Assembly (NCBI GenBank): GCA_022495995.1
Contig: JAFEMH010000339.1
Location: 310,001 to 374,000, forward strand
DNA from: Adenophora triphylla var. japonica
Lineage: Eukaryota > Streptophyta > Magnoliopsida > Asterales > Campanulaceae
Reading direction: 5' to 3'
Length of the DNA stretch: 64,000 bases
Made by a program: the position numbers and the translations under genes. A model generated the notes under the pieces. That model was not told where the DNA came from, made no database searches, and was given only the letters and a program-made list of their open reading frames with translations. Shown in pieces: positions 1 through 11,236 of this stretch (position 1 is the stretch's first letter; each line of letters starts with the position of its first letter).

Positions 1-727
1 CGTCGCGAGAAAGACCAGCGTCACAAGACATTGGCACCTCGGGCATCATCTGCGGCCTCTCCCTCGGCCACATGGTCGGCATAGCGGGACTTCCTCCCCA
101 CATGTATCGGCTACCGGTCGCCATCCAGGCCTATGCCCGAGAACGTCTCGCCCAAGACCGATGGCACGATGTCTCCCCACTCCGGCCTTTGCCTCACTAG
201 GTCCGAGGACCTTTGTGATGGCACACGCCGAAGACGTGAATGTGAACAAAGTAGCAATCGCGCCTGAGCAAACGCGTCCCACGAAAAGACGCTCCCCTCG
301 GCTCAGGCAAATCTTTCGGGCGGTCCCGAAATGTCAACGTAATCGGTATCTGTATCGGCATCCCGTATGCTTCTCAGTAGAGATACCAAACAAAGACACT
401 AGCTTCTCAACGGTGGCCGTGCCACCGGCTATACGGAAGAACTAGGCTGTTCCGTCTCGGGTCCTCCCGAGAATGGCCGGAAATCTTCAAACGTAGGAGT
501 GATTTCGTTGTACGAAAAGCTGTACACATTCCTCCGTACGTCCCAACCGAGACGCGGCTCTCAAAGATCCCAATCGGCATGAGCTCCTTGAAAGCCCAAA
601 GCGAGATTTAATCCATGCTGACCTTCGAAAAACCTTTTGTTACGCCTCGTGTGGTTCCGTACCCACGGCGAAAGTTGTCCAAATATCGCTCTTGCATCAG
701 AGACGATAACTTGGGAAAGGGAGCCAT
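1..727 (-). pseudogene. DUF7745-like antisense accessory gene, N-terminal part (element A)
   Basis: The start chosen is the ATG at 725-727 (protein begins MAPFPKLSS), because the B copy (ATG at 11237) begins the same way and D (start 34666) has a related beginning. Downstream peptides visible across frames match the D protein, including a WALKELMP-like and an ISGLP-like segment. Reading is interrupted by frame changes and the gene leaves the window at position 1. The product is of unknown function, related to a plant domain of unknown function often found near transposon-derived PMD proteins. Frameshifts may be sequencing errors, since this region has the CAG/CTG anomaly. An AGTCCGGCCGGACT palindrome lies 128 bp upstream. 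Confidence 0.55.
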
Positions 728-854
728 GTCGAGAAAATGAAAGGAACCTTGGAAGTTTGAGAGAATTCAGCCGAGATGAACAAAAAACTATGCGCGAGTT
801 TCTTAAACAATTGCAAAGTGAAGCGCAATTTAAAGAATGCGGAAATTCATTCCA

Positions 855-868
855 AGTCCGGCCGGACT
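855..868. promoter_or_regulatory. AGTCCGGCCGGACT palindrome upstream of DUF7745 gene (A)
   Basis: Perfect 14-bp palindrome, 128 bp upstream of the antisense ATG at 727. The same site occurs upstream of the PMD gene in A (4149-4162) and of the LTR TATA box in B and C. A regulatory role is inferred from recurrence and position. Confidence 0.5.
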
Positions 869-1039
869 CCTCTGCGGTTGACTTGGTCAACTCTGCGGCC
901 ATTGCCCCTAAATTGGAAACATTTCCAAGCCACTCCTGTTCACCTTTGAGAAATCTGCGTCTTTGCCCGTGGTTTCATGCAACAAATACCAGTATCCCTT
1001 CCGCCCAGGGCTCGTGCAACAGTGCAAATAATTAATAAT

Positions 1040-1250
1040 TAGTGCATACATGCTTAATTTTTGACCCGTTCAATTTTTAATGCATTTATTATTTTATTTA
1101 TTTTTGATTAACCTACTTCCTTATTTGCCAAAAATAACGAGAAGGTGATCACGAGAATAAATATGCGAAATACGGAGTTCCGCCCACGGGCGCCTTTTTG
1201 CAAATACGGTTCAAATCAAAATTTGTTCTGACAAATACATGCATTTTGTC
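1040..1250. other. AT-rich spacer between DUF7745 and PMD genes (A)
   Basis: AT-rich spacer with a TTTATTTATTTTTGATTAA-type run. It has a clear reverse-complement counterpart at 10750-10960 in B. I see no gene in it. Confidence 0.5.
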
Positions 1251-1279
1251 TAAACAAAGCGGTAAAGAAAGAAAGCGGT

Positions 1280-3997
1280 AAAAAAGGGGACTACTGCGAG
1301 TCTGCTCGTCATCCGTACACTCGACGTCTTGCTCCGCATTGCCGGATCCGTCGCAAACGGGAACTCGCCAAACTCCTCCCGGTAGGGAATAGGCGAAGGG
1401 CCTCCTCGGGTACGCGAACTCGAGGACTCCCCCTCTCGCGCCCGAGTGCGCGAAGAAGGAGCTCCAAATCCGGCCGTTCCGCCGCGAGCGGCGAACCCCT
1501 GTGTAAAGTCCTCCCCGCGAGTGTGGGAGCGGCGAATCTCTCGGCCTAGGCGGCCCCGATCACGGACGTCCACGCTCCTCCGGGAGCTGCACCGCATGAA
1601 CTCCACGAGCCTCCTAGCGTAGGCGGACCACCCGTCCACCGGCCTCGTGGCGTCATTGTACGTACGGCCGGATACTGCGAACCGGGAAAGTCATCGAAAG
1701 CGGCGAAAGTACGGATGCAACATGTGCGAGAATGCTACTATCAAATGCGAGAAAATCAAAAGGGTGCTCACCGAAGCATTGGGGTCCGCCACAGTATCGT
1801 GGTCTCGGCTCGGCGGGAGCGGGATCACAAGTCGCCTACGCGAACCATCCGGCCCCTCGTACGCTAGCCTAGCTCGCGGGACCGGAAAATCTCGAGGACC
1901 TCCGGGGACCTCGCCCTCTCTATCTTTGCACTGCGGGCTCCTCGGCCTCATCCTCAAGAAAACATCATAGGCGGCCCCCGCTATGATGTACTCGGTGAAG
2001 TATACGCCACTGTATGTACCCCTCCGGCTCATCCATCGGCATCTCCCGGGGATCTTTGCATGTACATCGGAGGATCCACCGGCACCGAGGAAGAGACCCT
2101 GCCTATCTTGACGAGTCACCCTCTCCCCCGAGATACATGGCGTCGCGGTGAAGTCCCACCGGGAGCTTCGCCTCCGTGTAGTCTCGGCGGCAATCGAACG
2201 GCGACGGCATCGAACCTACTCCACCGGAGTCGAGTGGATCCTCTCGAGAGAACTCCCGGTTCGGTGCCGGAGATATCTCCTCGTATGACACTCGAGTGCC
2301 AACTCTCGAAGAAACCGCCCTCTTCGCCTTCTTACGCCAAACCAACATGGCGGGGAACGAGGGGACGGTACGGCTCCTTGATGTCCCAAGCACTGCGGGT
2401 GAACACCTCGTAGCACCGGACACGCAAGAGAATGGAAAGTTATGTCGGCTACAAGCGGATACATACGAGTACATAAAAGAGGCAAGGAAGAGAAAAAGTA
2501 CGTGAACTTACATCCAAGACGGGCGTGAAGCGGCTAAAGGAGTGCTCCTCTCCCGCGAGAACTGTCCGGGGAGTGGTAAAGCTCGGCCGATCCGGCCTCC
2601 CCCACGCGAACCCCCTCACGGCATCCAAGTCTACCGGCGGCCGAGCAAGGGAAGTGACAAGACGTGTCGAAGTCGAGAATAAAGTCGGCGACGGCGCAAA
2701 CCAAAGGAACCCTCGAGCCGGGCGCTCCGCGGTCATCCTCGAGGACCCGGCCGGATAAGCGGCGACACCGCCTCCGAGATGCCTCTCCATCGGCACATGC
2801 AGAATGCCTAAGCCCCTGGCATCGGTAATATCAAAACCCGGCAGCCGGACAAGCGCTCAGGGTGTAACCATCAACCCACACCAGCGTGTTGCCATAAGTC
2901 GGCAACCCAGTGATAGCGGCAAAATCCGTGGGAGTCACCGTCGCCTCCCCCCATCTGAAATGGAAAGTGTGGGTCGTATCCCACCAGTACTCGCTCAGAG
3001 CAACATACATGGACCTGCCCCTCGGCGTATCGGTCATCGCGGCTACGGCACGATAAACCCGGCCCAACCGGAGTCAAGCACCGGTGCCGCGGACTCCTCT
3101 CTCCCTCTCGAGCCACGTCAGGGATAATGTCCCACAATGCTCGCACCGCCTCAAAGGCACCCCGACTCTTACGGTTATGAGTATTAACCGTCCTGTCCCC
3201 TGAGACAAACAAGCCACGAAGCAACATCAACAGAAATGCACCAACGCATGTCAAAAGGATGCAATGCAGATACGGTTCTCATTCATTTCCTACGTATATT
3301 CTCATTCATTTCGAAAACTCCGTCGAATCCGGAACTTTCAAAACATTTCGAAAACTCCGTCGAATCCGGAACTTTCAAAACATTTCGAAAACTCCGTCGA
3401 ATCCGGAACTTTCAAAACATTTCGAAAACTCCGTCGAATCCGGAACTTTCAAAATCTTTCGAAAACTCCGTCGAATCCGGAACTTTCAAAATCTTTCGAA
3501 AACTCCGTCGAATCCGGAACTTTCAAAATCTTTCGAAAACTCCGTCGAATCCGGAACTTTCAAATCTCTTTCGAATTTTTCGAAAATTTACTCCGTCCCG
3601 AATTAAAGCTACTTTAATTTTGGAAAATGCATCTAGACATGGAATTTTGCAACCAAAATTTTTATGTCATCTACCCATAGTGTCAATTGAACTACATCCT
3701 AGTCAATTTCGACAACAATTCATGGCAAACTCAAAAGCCCCAATTCGGGCACCAAAATCCCTAAGTTTATTCCTAGCAAATTTCTAACATTTAAAGAATG
3801 CACATTCTTAAAATTAATGGAATTTGTAGGAAACTTACTTGTCTCTTGATCCCATCCTTGGAGTTGTGTCTATCCCTCGCCGGATAAAACTCCGCCGGAT
3901 TCAATGGGTGCACAATGGTTCGAATGGTCCGAACCAATCGAGTTCTTTCGTCATCGGTCCTTCCGTGGCGAGCCATTGGTCCTCCTTCACCCTCCAT
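1280..3997 (-). pseudogene. Plant mobile domain (PMD) antisense gene, spliced (element A)
   Basis: Exon 1 is 3839-3997: MEGEGGPMARHGR start, 53 codons, followed by a consensus donor GTAAGT. Intron 1 (3200-3838) holds a 37-bp tandem array. Exon 2 runs 3199 to 2512, bounded by a CAG acceptor and a GTAAGT donor; its 688 bp is almost exactly the D exon 2 length (687 bp). It encodes the PMD signature: WWDTTHTFHF, then WGEATVTPTDFAAITGLP. Exon 3 starts near 2420; the C-terminal low-complexity part reaches about 1280. PMD proteins in plants occur in transposon-derived genes and in the MAIN/MAIL silencing factors. Here the gene lies antisense inside a retrotransposon. Exon 2 contains a frame change, possibly a base-calling error. 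Confidence 0.65.
3309..3565 (+). repeat. 37-bp tandem array in PMD intron 1 (A), 7 copies
   Basis: The core GAAAACTCCGTCGAATCC recurs at 3313, 3350, 3387, 3424, 3461, 3498 and 3535. Each monomer contains an imperfect hairpin: TCCG pairs with CGGA across a 7-nt loop and GAAA pairs with TTTC outside it. B carries fewer copies (8560-8705). Apparent ORFs through it exist only because the repeat lacks stops. Confidence 0.9.
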
Positions 3998-4148
3998 AGC
4001 AAATTTCCTTCACAAATTCGAGCAAACCTTGCAATTTGGGTTGGAATCTTTCTCTCATTTCTCTCCTCTCTCGTCGGCAACAATGAAAGAAAATGGCTTC
4101 TTCTTCCTCGGCCTCGGCGCTGAATAGGACTTTGTCAAATTCAGTAAA

Positions 4149-4162
4149 AGTCCGGCCGGACT
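4149..4162. promoter_or_regulatory. AGTCCGGCCGGACT palindrome upstream of PMD gene (A)
   Basis: Perfect palindrome 152 bp upstream of the PMD ATG at 3997. Its counterpart in B is AGTCCGGTCGGACT at 7957-7970, 148 bp upstream of that ATG. Confidence 0.55.
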
Positions 4163-4452
4163 CTTACTGCACCAGAAAAAGATTCCTTCCATTTTGGTCC
4201 CTCAACTTTTGGCAATTCCAATTTTACCTCTTTTGGGCCTCCCCAAAAGTATAAAATTCCCCAGTTAGACATTTCTAACGCCCATCCCCCGAGGATAAAT
4301 TCCCAGTTAGTTTTCACTAACGCTTGTCTCCTGACGTTAAATTCAGTCCAGTTGACGTTTGACATTCAAACGTTCAACCATGTCTCCGGACATTCCAGTT
4401 ACTATTCCGTCTCCCGACGTTAAAATTTAATAATGGTCTTCACCATTAAATT

Positions 4453-5580
4453 CTCAAATCGCGACCTTTCACGGTCCGATTTCAAGTCTCAATCGCGACC
4501 TTTCACGGTCCGATTTCAATCCTCAATCGCGACCTTTCACGATCTGATTTCAATCCTCAACCGCGACCTTTCACGGTCCGATTCCAATCCTTAATCGCGA
4601 CCTTTCACGGTCCGATTCCAGGTCTCAATCGCGACCTTTCACGGTCCGATTCCAATCCTCAACCGCGACCTTTCACGGTCCGATTCAAATCCTCAATCGC
4701 GACCTTTCACGGTCCGATTCCAATTCTCAATCGCGACCTTTCACGGTCCGATTTCAATCCTTAATCACGACCTTTCACGGTCCGATTCCAAACCTCAATC
4801 GCGACCTTTCACGGTCCGATTTCAAATTCTCCAATCGCGACCTTTCACGGTCCGATTTCAAAGTCTTAATCGCGACCTTTCACGGTCCGATTCCAAATTC
4901 TTAATCGCGACCTTTCACGGTCCGATTCCAATCCTTAATCGCGACCTTTCACGGTCCGATTCCAATTCTTAATCGCGACCTTTCACGGTCCGATTCCAAT
5001 CCTCAATCGCGACCTTTCACGGTCCGATTCCAATTCTCAATCGCGACCTTTCACGGTCCGATTCCAATTCTCAATCGCGACCTTTCACGGTCCGATTTCA
5101 AGTCCGTAATCGCGACCTTTCACGGTCCGATTCCAATCCTTAATCGCGACCTTTCACGGTCCGATTCCAATTCTCAATCGCGACCTTTCACGGTCCGATT
5201 CCAATCCTTAATCGCGACCTTTCACGGTCCGATTTCAAGTCTCAATCGCGACCTTTCACGGTCCGATTCCAATTCTCAATCGCGACCTTTCACGGTCCGA
5301 TTCCAATTCTCAATCGCGACCTTTCACGGTCCGATTTCAATCCTCAATCGCGACCTTTCACGGTCAGATTCAAGTCTTAATCGCGACCTTTCACGGTGGA
5401 TTTCCACAATCTCAATCGCGACCTTTCAGTCCAGATTCCAAATCCTCAAATCGCGACCTTTCACGGTCCGATTCAAGTCTTTCAATCGCGACCTTTCACG
5501 GTCCAGATTCAAATCCTTAATCGCGACCTTTCACGGTCCGATTCCAATTCTTAATCGCGACCTTTCACGGTCCCATCTCA
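4453..5580 (+). repeat. ~33-bp hairpin tandem array (A), about 34 copies
   Basis: Monomers of 31-35 bp have core CGACCTTTCACGGTCCGATT. GACC and GGTC flank a TTTCAC loop, and the stem extends through AATCG and CGATT around one bulged C, giving about 9 bp. It lies between the PMD promoter and the 3' UTR. The same array is at 7017-7675 (inverted) and 27371-27790. Confidence 0.95.
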
Positions 5581-6270
5581 AACAATCCCGACCTTCGCGA
5601 TCCGACCTCCACTCTTCTATCGAGACCGCTGCATTCGTCTTCTCCCGCAATGACAATAAGCCCGAACCCCGAGGCACGAACGCCTTGCAACAATCCTCTT
5701 CGGCCATCTCGTAAGCCAGAACACCTTTTCACTTCCATCAAGTGAACGTCACCTCCCCGGCCGCGATCGTAAGCCCGATCGTTCCACCGCGGCAACGGTG
5801 CCGAACCCAAGGCACGACGCCCGCAGCAATCCCCTCTTCGGCCATCCGTAAGCGAACGCTCATCCCAGCGAGGATAAAGCGCAGCAACGGCAATAAGCCC
5901 GGCACCCAGGCACGAACGCCCTCGTCGGCATCGCAACTCCGGTTTGAGGCGCCACGCGCCCTCGAAGGTTTGAAGTCCCGGGTTCGGACGCCTCCCGAGT
6001 CTCCATTCGGTACGGGTACCTCGCGAATGGTCTCATCCGAGTTTAGACGCCTCCTAACGGTCTCGCTCGGAGTCAAGGTCCCCATGCGCGGCCCTTGCCC
6101 CCTTTCGAACTACGATCGGCTTGATTCCCGCTCGGGATACGTAGGAATCCTTTTCGGCTAAGGGTCCGGCCCGGTGACCCAGGTCTCTTTCAAAGTAAGG
6201 CATCCCGATTTGGATCCTTATCTTTTTCAACGACCCCACCTCCTTCGGAGGAGACGTCGGCGAGGAGCTA
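5581..6270 (+). other. 3' UTR of element A, with CTACG box and PPT
   Basis: Non-coding. It matches 27790-28510 in C, with nearly every CAG/CTG of C altered to CG-containing sequence. The structured box is at 6110-6144 (CTACG, inner stem TCCC/GGGA, CGTAG). A degraded polypurine tract (CGAGGAGCTAGC) precedes the LTR start at about 6271. Confidence 0.6.
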
Positions 6271-6629
6271 GCGTAAAGTACCCCGAATCCGGATCGTCCA
6301 AATCCGTCGGAAAGTTAACCGAAATCCGTTAGCGCCGCTCCCGGGTTAGCAGGAACTCGTTAAACTCCCGTTCTTGTGCCCGAGGCGTCAGGCGCCCCGT
6401 GCATCCCGACGTCAAACCCGTACTTAACACGTGTCATCTCACGTAGTATGGCTTTCACTGAGCCGGCGCACTTTCGGGCGTTTCGGACATTTTTCTGGGG
6501 TTGTTATTTTTAAAAACGGACAAAATCGGGACCGGAAAACAAATTCCCATAAATAATGCTGGTGACTCGAGAGAGGACACTTGGCACCCGCCTCACTCTA
6601 GTCACCTTGACCTTCAATCAAATTGAGGA
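6271..6629 (+). repeat. Truncated 3' LTR of element A (first ~360 bp)
   Basis: Aligns with the first part of the C LTR (28511 onward), including the segments GTTAACCGAAATCCGTTA and CGGACAAAATCGGGACCGG. It breaks off at about 6629, where reversed 3' UTR sequence of element B begins. Confidence 0.7.
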
Positions 6630-7016
6630 AAACTTGGATGAGACCATTCGCGATGTACCTGATTGGAGCAAGCCCTGATCGTAGGACTCCTTTACTTTAC
6701 TGAAACTTTCGGCGTGTGGAGCCTCGCGCCTGGGAGTTGCGATGCGGCCGAGCGTTCGTGCCTTGAGTCTTGGCAGGCTTATTCTTGTTACCGGTTATCT
6801 GGCAGGGATGAAGCAATCGGGCTTACCGGTCCTGGCGGCCGGGGGGAATAGTCACTCGGCGGGGAAGTGAAAAGGTGTTCGGGCTTACGAGGATGGCCGA
6901 GAAGAGGGATTGTTGCAAAGGCGTTCGTGCCTTGGGGTTCGGGCTTATTGCTTTATTGCCGGTGAGGTGAACAAACGAAGGTCTCGATAGGAGAGTGGAG
7001 GTCGGACCGCGAAGGT
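6630..7016 (-). other. Truncated 3' UTR of element B
   Basis: Reverse complement of roughly 5580-6046 in A. It begins with ACTTGGATGAGACCATTCGC, the reverse of A's sequence around 6030-6045. The CTACG box, polypurine tract and 3' LTR expected further out are missing because of the A/B junction. Confidence 0.6.
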
Positions 7017-7675
7017 CGGGATTAGGGTTGAGATCGGACCGTGAAGGTCGCGATTAGGGGATTGAAATCGGACCGTGAAAGGTCGCGGTTGAGACTTGGA
7101 ATCGGACCGTAAAGGTCGCGGTTAAGGATTGAAATCGGACCGTGAAAGGTCGCGATTGAGACTTGGAATCGGACCGTGAAAGGTCGCGATTAAGGATTGA
7201 AATCGGACCGTGAAGGTCGCGATTGGGACTTGAAATCGGACCGTGAAGGTCGCGGTGGGACTTGGAATCGGACCGTGAAAGGTCGCGATTGAGACTTGGA
7301 ATCGGACCGTGAAAGGTCGCGATTGAGACTTGGAATCGGACCGTGAAAGGTCGCGATTGAGACTTGAAATCGGACCGTGATAGGTCGCGATTAGGGATTT
7401 GGAATCGGACCGTGAAAGGTCGCGATTAGGGATTTGAATCGGACCGTGAAAGGTCGCGATTGAGGATTTGAATCGGACCGTGAAAGGTCGCGATTGAGGA
7501 TTGGAATCGGACCGTGAAAGGTCGCGATTGAGGATTGAAATCGGACCGTGAAAGGTCGCGATTGAGGATTTGAGATCGGACCGTGAAAGGTCGCGATTAA
7601 GGATTGGAATCAGACCGTGAAAGGTCGCGATTAAGGATTGAGATCGGACCGTGAAAGGTCGCGATTAAGGATTTA
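7017..7675 (-). repeat. ~32-bp hairpin tandem array (B), about 21 copies
   Basis: Reverse-complement orientation of the 4453-5580 array; core AATCGGACCGTGAAAGGTCG. Some monomers have GTGAA in place of GTGAAA in the loop, which could be homopolymer errors. Confidence 0.95.
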
Positions 7676-7956
7676 ATGGTGAAGACCATTATTAAATTTT
7701 AACGTCAGGAGACGGAATAGTAACTTGGAATGTCCGGAGACATGGTTGAACGTTGGAATGTCAAATGTCAAGCTGGTGAATTTAACGTCGGGAGACGAGC
7801 GTTAGTGAGAACTAACTTTGATTTATCCTCGGGGGATAGGGTGTTAGAAATGTCTAAGCAGGGAAATTTTACACTTTTGGGGGCCAAAAGTGGTAAAATT
7901 GGAATTGCCAAAAGGCGAGGGCAAAAGGGGCAAAAATTTTTCTGCAGTGCGGTAAG

Positions 7957-7970
7957 AGTCCGGTCGGACT
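7957..7970. promoter_or_regulatory. AGTCCGGTCGGACT palindrome upstream of PMD gene (B)
   Basis: GTCCG and CGGAC half-sites around GT, 148 bp upstream of the ATG at 8118. Followed about 25 bp later by a T/A-rich CTTTTTAATG that could serve as a TATA-like element (inference). Confidence 0.5.
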
Positions 7971-8117
7971 TTTCTTGAATTTCGAGAATCCTTTTTAATG
8001 CGAAATTTGGGGAAGGAAAGGCCATTTTCTTCCATTGTTGCCGGCGAGAGAGGAGAGAAAGAGAGAAAAATCCAACCCAAATTGCAAGGTTTGCTCGAAT
8101 TTGTGAGGAAAATCGCT

Positions 8118-10770
8118 ATGGAGGGTGAAGGAGGACCAATGGCTCGCCACGGAAGGACCGATGACGAAAGAACTCGATTGGTTCGGACGATTCGAACCAC
8201 CGCTCTTCCATTGAATCCGGCGGAGTTTTATCCGCGAGGGACCGCCACAACTCCAAGGAGGGATCGAAAGACAAGTAAGCTTCCTACAAATTCCATTAAT
8301 TTTAAGAATGTGCATTCTTTAAATGTTAGAAATTTGTTAGGAATGAACTTAGGGATTTTGGTGCCCGAATTTGGGGCTTTTTGACTTTGCTATGAATCGT
8401 TGTCGAAATTGACTAGGATGTAGTTCAATTGACATCATGGGTAGATGACATAAAAATTTTGGTTGCAAAATTCCATGTCTAGATGCATTTTCCAAAATTA
8501 AAGTAGCTTTAATTCGGGACGGAGCGAAATTTTCGAAAAATTCGAAAGAATTTGAAAGTTCCGGATTCGACGGAGTTTTCGAAAGATTTTGAAAGTTCCG
8601 GATTCGACGGAGTTTTCGAAATGTTTTGAAAGTTCCGGATTCGACGGAGTTTTCGAATGATTTTGAAAGTTCCGGATTCGACGGAGTTTTCGAGATGATT
8701 TTGAATATACGTAGGAAATGAATGAGAACCGTATGCATTGCATCCTTTTGACATGCGTTGGTGCATTTACATTGACGTTGCTTGTCTTGTTTGTATGCGA
8801 GGGGACGAGGGACGGTTAGTACTCATAACCGAGAAGAGTCGGGGGTGCCTTTGAGGCGGTGCGAGCATTGTGGGGCATTATCCGGACGTGGCTCGAGAGG
8901 GAGAGAGGAGTCGCGGCGGCGGTGCTTGACTCCGGGTTGGCTGGGTTTATCAGTCTTGTAAGCGGCGGCAGTGATACGCCGTAGGCGGAGTCCATGTATG
9001 TCGCGGCGAGTGCGGTGGGATACGACCCACACTTTCCATTTCGAGATGGGGAGCGACGGTGACTCCCACGGATTTTGCCGCTATCAGCTGGGTTGCCGAC
9101 TTATGGCAACACGGCGGGTGTGGGTTGATGGTTACACCCGGAGCGGTTATGCAGGCTGCGGGTTTTGATATTACCGATGCCGGGGGCTTAGGCATTCGGT
9201 ACGAGCCGATGGAGAGGCATTTGAGGGAAGGTGTCGCCGATTATCAGTTTGGGTCATGAGGATGACCGCGGAGCGTCGCTCGAGGTTCCTTTGGTTTCTT
9301 ATTTGTCGGCGACTTTGTTCCGACTTCGACACGTCTTGTCACTTCCCTCTGCTCGGGTGTTGGTAGACTTGGATGCCGTGAGGGGTTCGCGTGGGGGAGG
9401 CTGGGCGCCGAGGCTCTGCCATTCCTGGGCGAGGTTCTCGCGGGGAGAGGAGCACTCATTTAGGCCCTTCACGCTGTCTTGGATGTAAGTTCACGTGCTT
9501 TTTCTCTTCCTTGCCTCTTTTATGTACTCGTATGTATACGCTTTGTAGGCGACATAACTTTCCATTCTCTTGGCAGTGCGGTGCTACGAGGTGTTCGATC
9601 CGCGAGCTTGGGACATCAAGGAGCCGTACCGTCCCTGTTCCCTGCCATGCGGTTTGGCGAGAAGAAGGCGAAGAGGGCGGTCTCTTCGAGAGTTGGCACT
9701 CGAGTGTCATACGAGGAGATATCTCGGCGGCTGAACACTGGAGTTCTGCGAGAGGATCCAGTGACACAGTGGAGTAGGTTCGATCATGTCGCGGTGCGGT
9801 GCCGGCGAGACTACACGGCGGCGGAAGCTCTGGTGGGACTTCAGCGTGACGCCATGTATTTGGGGAGAGGGTGACTCGTCGGCATAGGCGAGGGGTCTCT
9901 TCCGCTTGAGTGCCGGTGGATCCTCCTTTGTACATGCGGCATCCCAGGAGATGCCGATTGATGGTGGAGGGTACCTACGGGCGTGTACTACAGAGTACAT
10001 CATAGCGGGGCCGCCTATGATGTTTTCTTGAGATGAGGCGAGGAGCCCGCAGTACGGCATAGAGAGGCGAGGTCCACTGGAGGTCCTCGAGATTTTCTGT
10101 CCGCGAGCTAGGCTAGCGTACGAGTGCTGGATGGTTCGCGTAGGCGACTTGTGATCCGCTCCCGGGCGGGCCGAGACCACGATACGGGCGGACCCCGATG
10201 CTTCGGTGAGCACCTTTTTGATTTTACGCATTTGATAGTAGCATTACGCACATGATGCATCTGTACTTTTACTTGCTTTCGATGATTTTCTGGTTCGCGG
10301 GTATACGGCCGTACGTATAATGAGGCCATAGAGGGTGGTGGACGGAGTGGTCCGCCTACGCTAGGAGGCTCGTGGAGTTCATGCGGTGCGGTTCTCGGAG
10401 GAGCGTGGACGTCCGTGATCGGGGGCCGTCTAGGCCGAGGGATTCGCTGCTCCCGCGGCGGTGGGAGGACTTTACGGGGTTCGGCCGGTTCGCGGGCGGA
10501 AGCAGTGGATTTGGAGCTCCTTCTTGCGCACTCGGGCGCGAGAGGAGTCCTCGAGTTCGCGTACTCAGGAGGCCACTTTGCCTATTCAGTTTGGGAGGAG
10601 TTCGGCGAGTTCTGTTTGCGACGGATCCGGCGGCGGCGGAGCGGTGCGTCGAGTGTACGGATGACGAGCGGGACTCGAGTAGTCCCCTTTTCTTGCTTTC
10701 TTTCTTTCTTGCTTTGTTTAGACAAAATGCATGTATTTGTCGGGAACAAATTTTGATTTGAAATGTATTT
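8118..10770 (+). pseudogene. PMD antisense gene, spliced (element B)
   Basis: Exon 1 is 8118-8274 (MEGEGGPMARHGR start), followed by GTAAGC. Exon 2 is about 8802-9484, ending at a GTAAGT donor. It carries the PMD core: DTTHTFHF, then a TPTDFAAI segment in shifted frames around 9020-9100, and EPMERHLREGVADYQFGS near 9205-9256. Exon 3 begins about 9577 after GGCAG; the C-terminal low-complexity Arg/Ser-rich part ends near 10770. The exon 2 acceptor is CAG in A but CGAG here, an instance of the CAG anomaly. Compared with D the domain order is the same. Function unknown; PMD is associated with transposons and with plant silencing factors. Confidence 0.6.
8560..8705 (-). repeat. 37-bp tandem array in PMD intron 1 (B), about 4 copies
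   Basis: Reverse complement of the 3309-3565 array (core GGATTCGACGGAGTTTTCG), with fewer copies than A. Flanking non-repeat sequence is about 95% identical between the arms by eye. Confidence 0.85.
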
Positions 10771-11104
10771 GCAAAAAGGCGCCGTGGGGGCGGAACACAT
10801 GCCAGCATATTTATTCTATGATCACCTTACATTATTTTCGGCAAATAAGCAAATAGGTTAATCAAAAATAAATAAAAAGGAGAAATGCATTAAAAATTGA
10901 ACGGGTCAAAAATTAAGCATGTATGCACTAATTTTTAATTATTTGCCTTTGTTGCACGAGCCGGGGCGGAAGGGATATTGACATTGGTTGAATGAAATCG
11001 AGGCGAGGCACGCGAGATTTCATAGGAGTGAACGAGGGCATGGTTTGGAAATGTTTCCAATTTTAAAGGCGGTGTTTGCGAGTTGACCAAGTCAAGCTGC
11101 GAGA

Positions 11105-11117
11105 AGTCGGCCGGACT
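11105..11117. promoter_or_regulatory. Degenerate GTC(C)GGCCGGAC palindrome upstream of DUF7745 gene (B)
   Basis: AGTCGGCCGGACT, one C short of the perfect 14-mer, 120 bp upstream of the ATG at 11237. The missing base may be a homopolymer error. Confidence 0.4.
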
Positions 11118-11236
11118 AGAATGAATTTCAGTTCTTTAAATTGCGGTTTCGGCTTTGCAATTGGTGAAAAGCTAGCATTGCTTTGTTCATGCAGCTGAAT
11201 TCTTTTCCCTTTCTTAAGGTTTTCTTCACCTTCGAC

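Larger units (their letters stand above)
1..6629 (+). mobile_element. Element A: 3' portion of a Tat-lineage Ty3/gypsy retrotransposon
   Basis: Seen on the + strand in order: two antisense genes (DUF7745-like, then PMD), a tandem array at 4453-5580, a 3' UTR ending in a purine-rich tract, and the start of an LTR at about 6271. The order matches B and D. The element runs off the left edge and gag-pol is not in the window. At about 6629 the LTR sequence stops and the reverse complement of the same family's 3' UTR begins (element B). Nucleotide identity to B is high in non-repetitive parts (for example 3600-3840 against 8260-8515). The Tat assignment comes from the pol of B. Confidence 0.75.

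Noticed and set aside
4453..5580. CRISPR-like array
   Set aside because: Units are contiguous diverged tandem repeats without unique spacers, in a plant retrotransposon with no cas genes.
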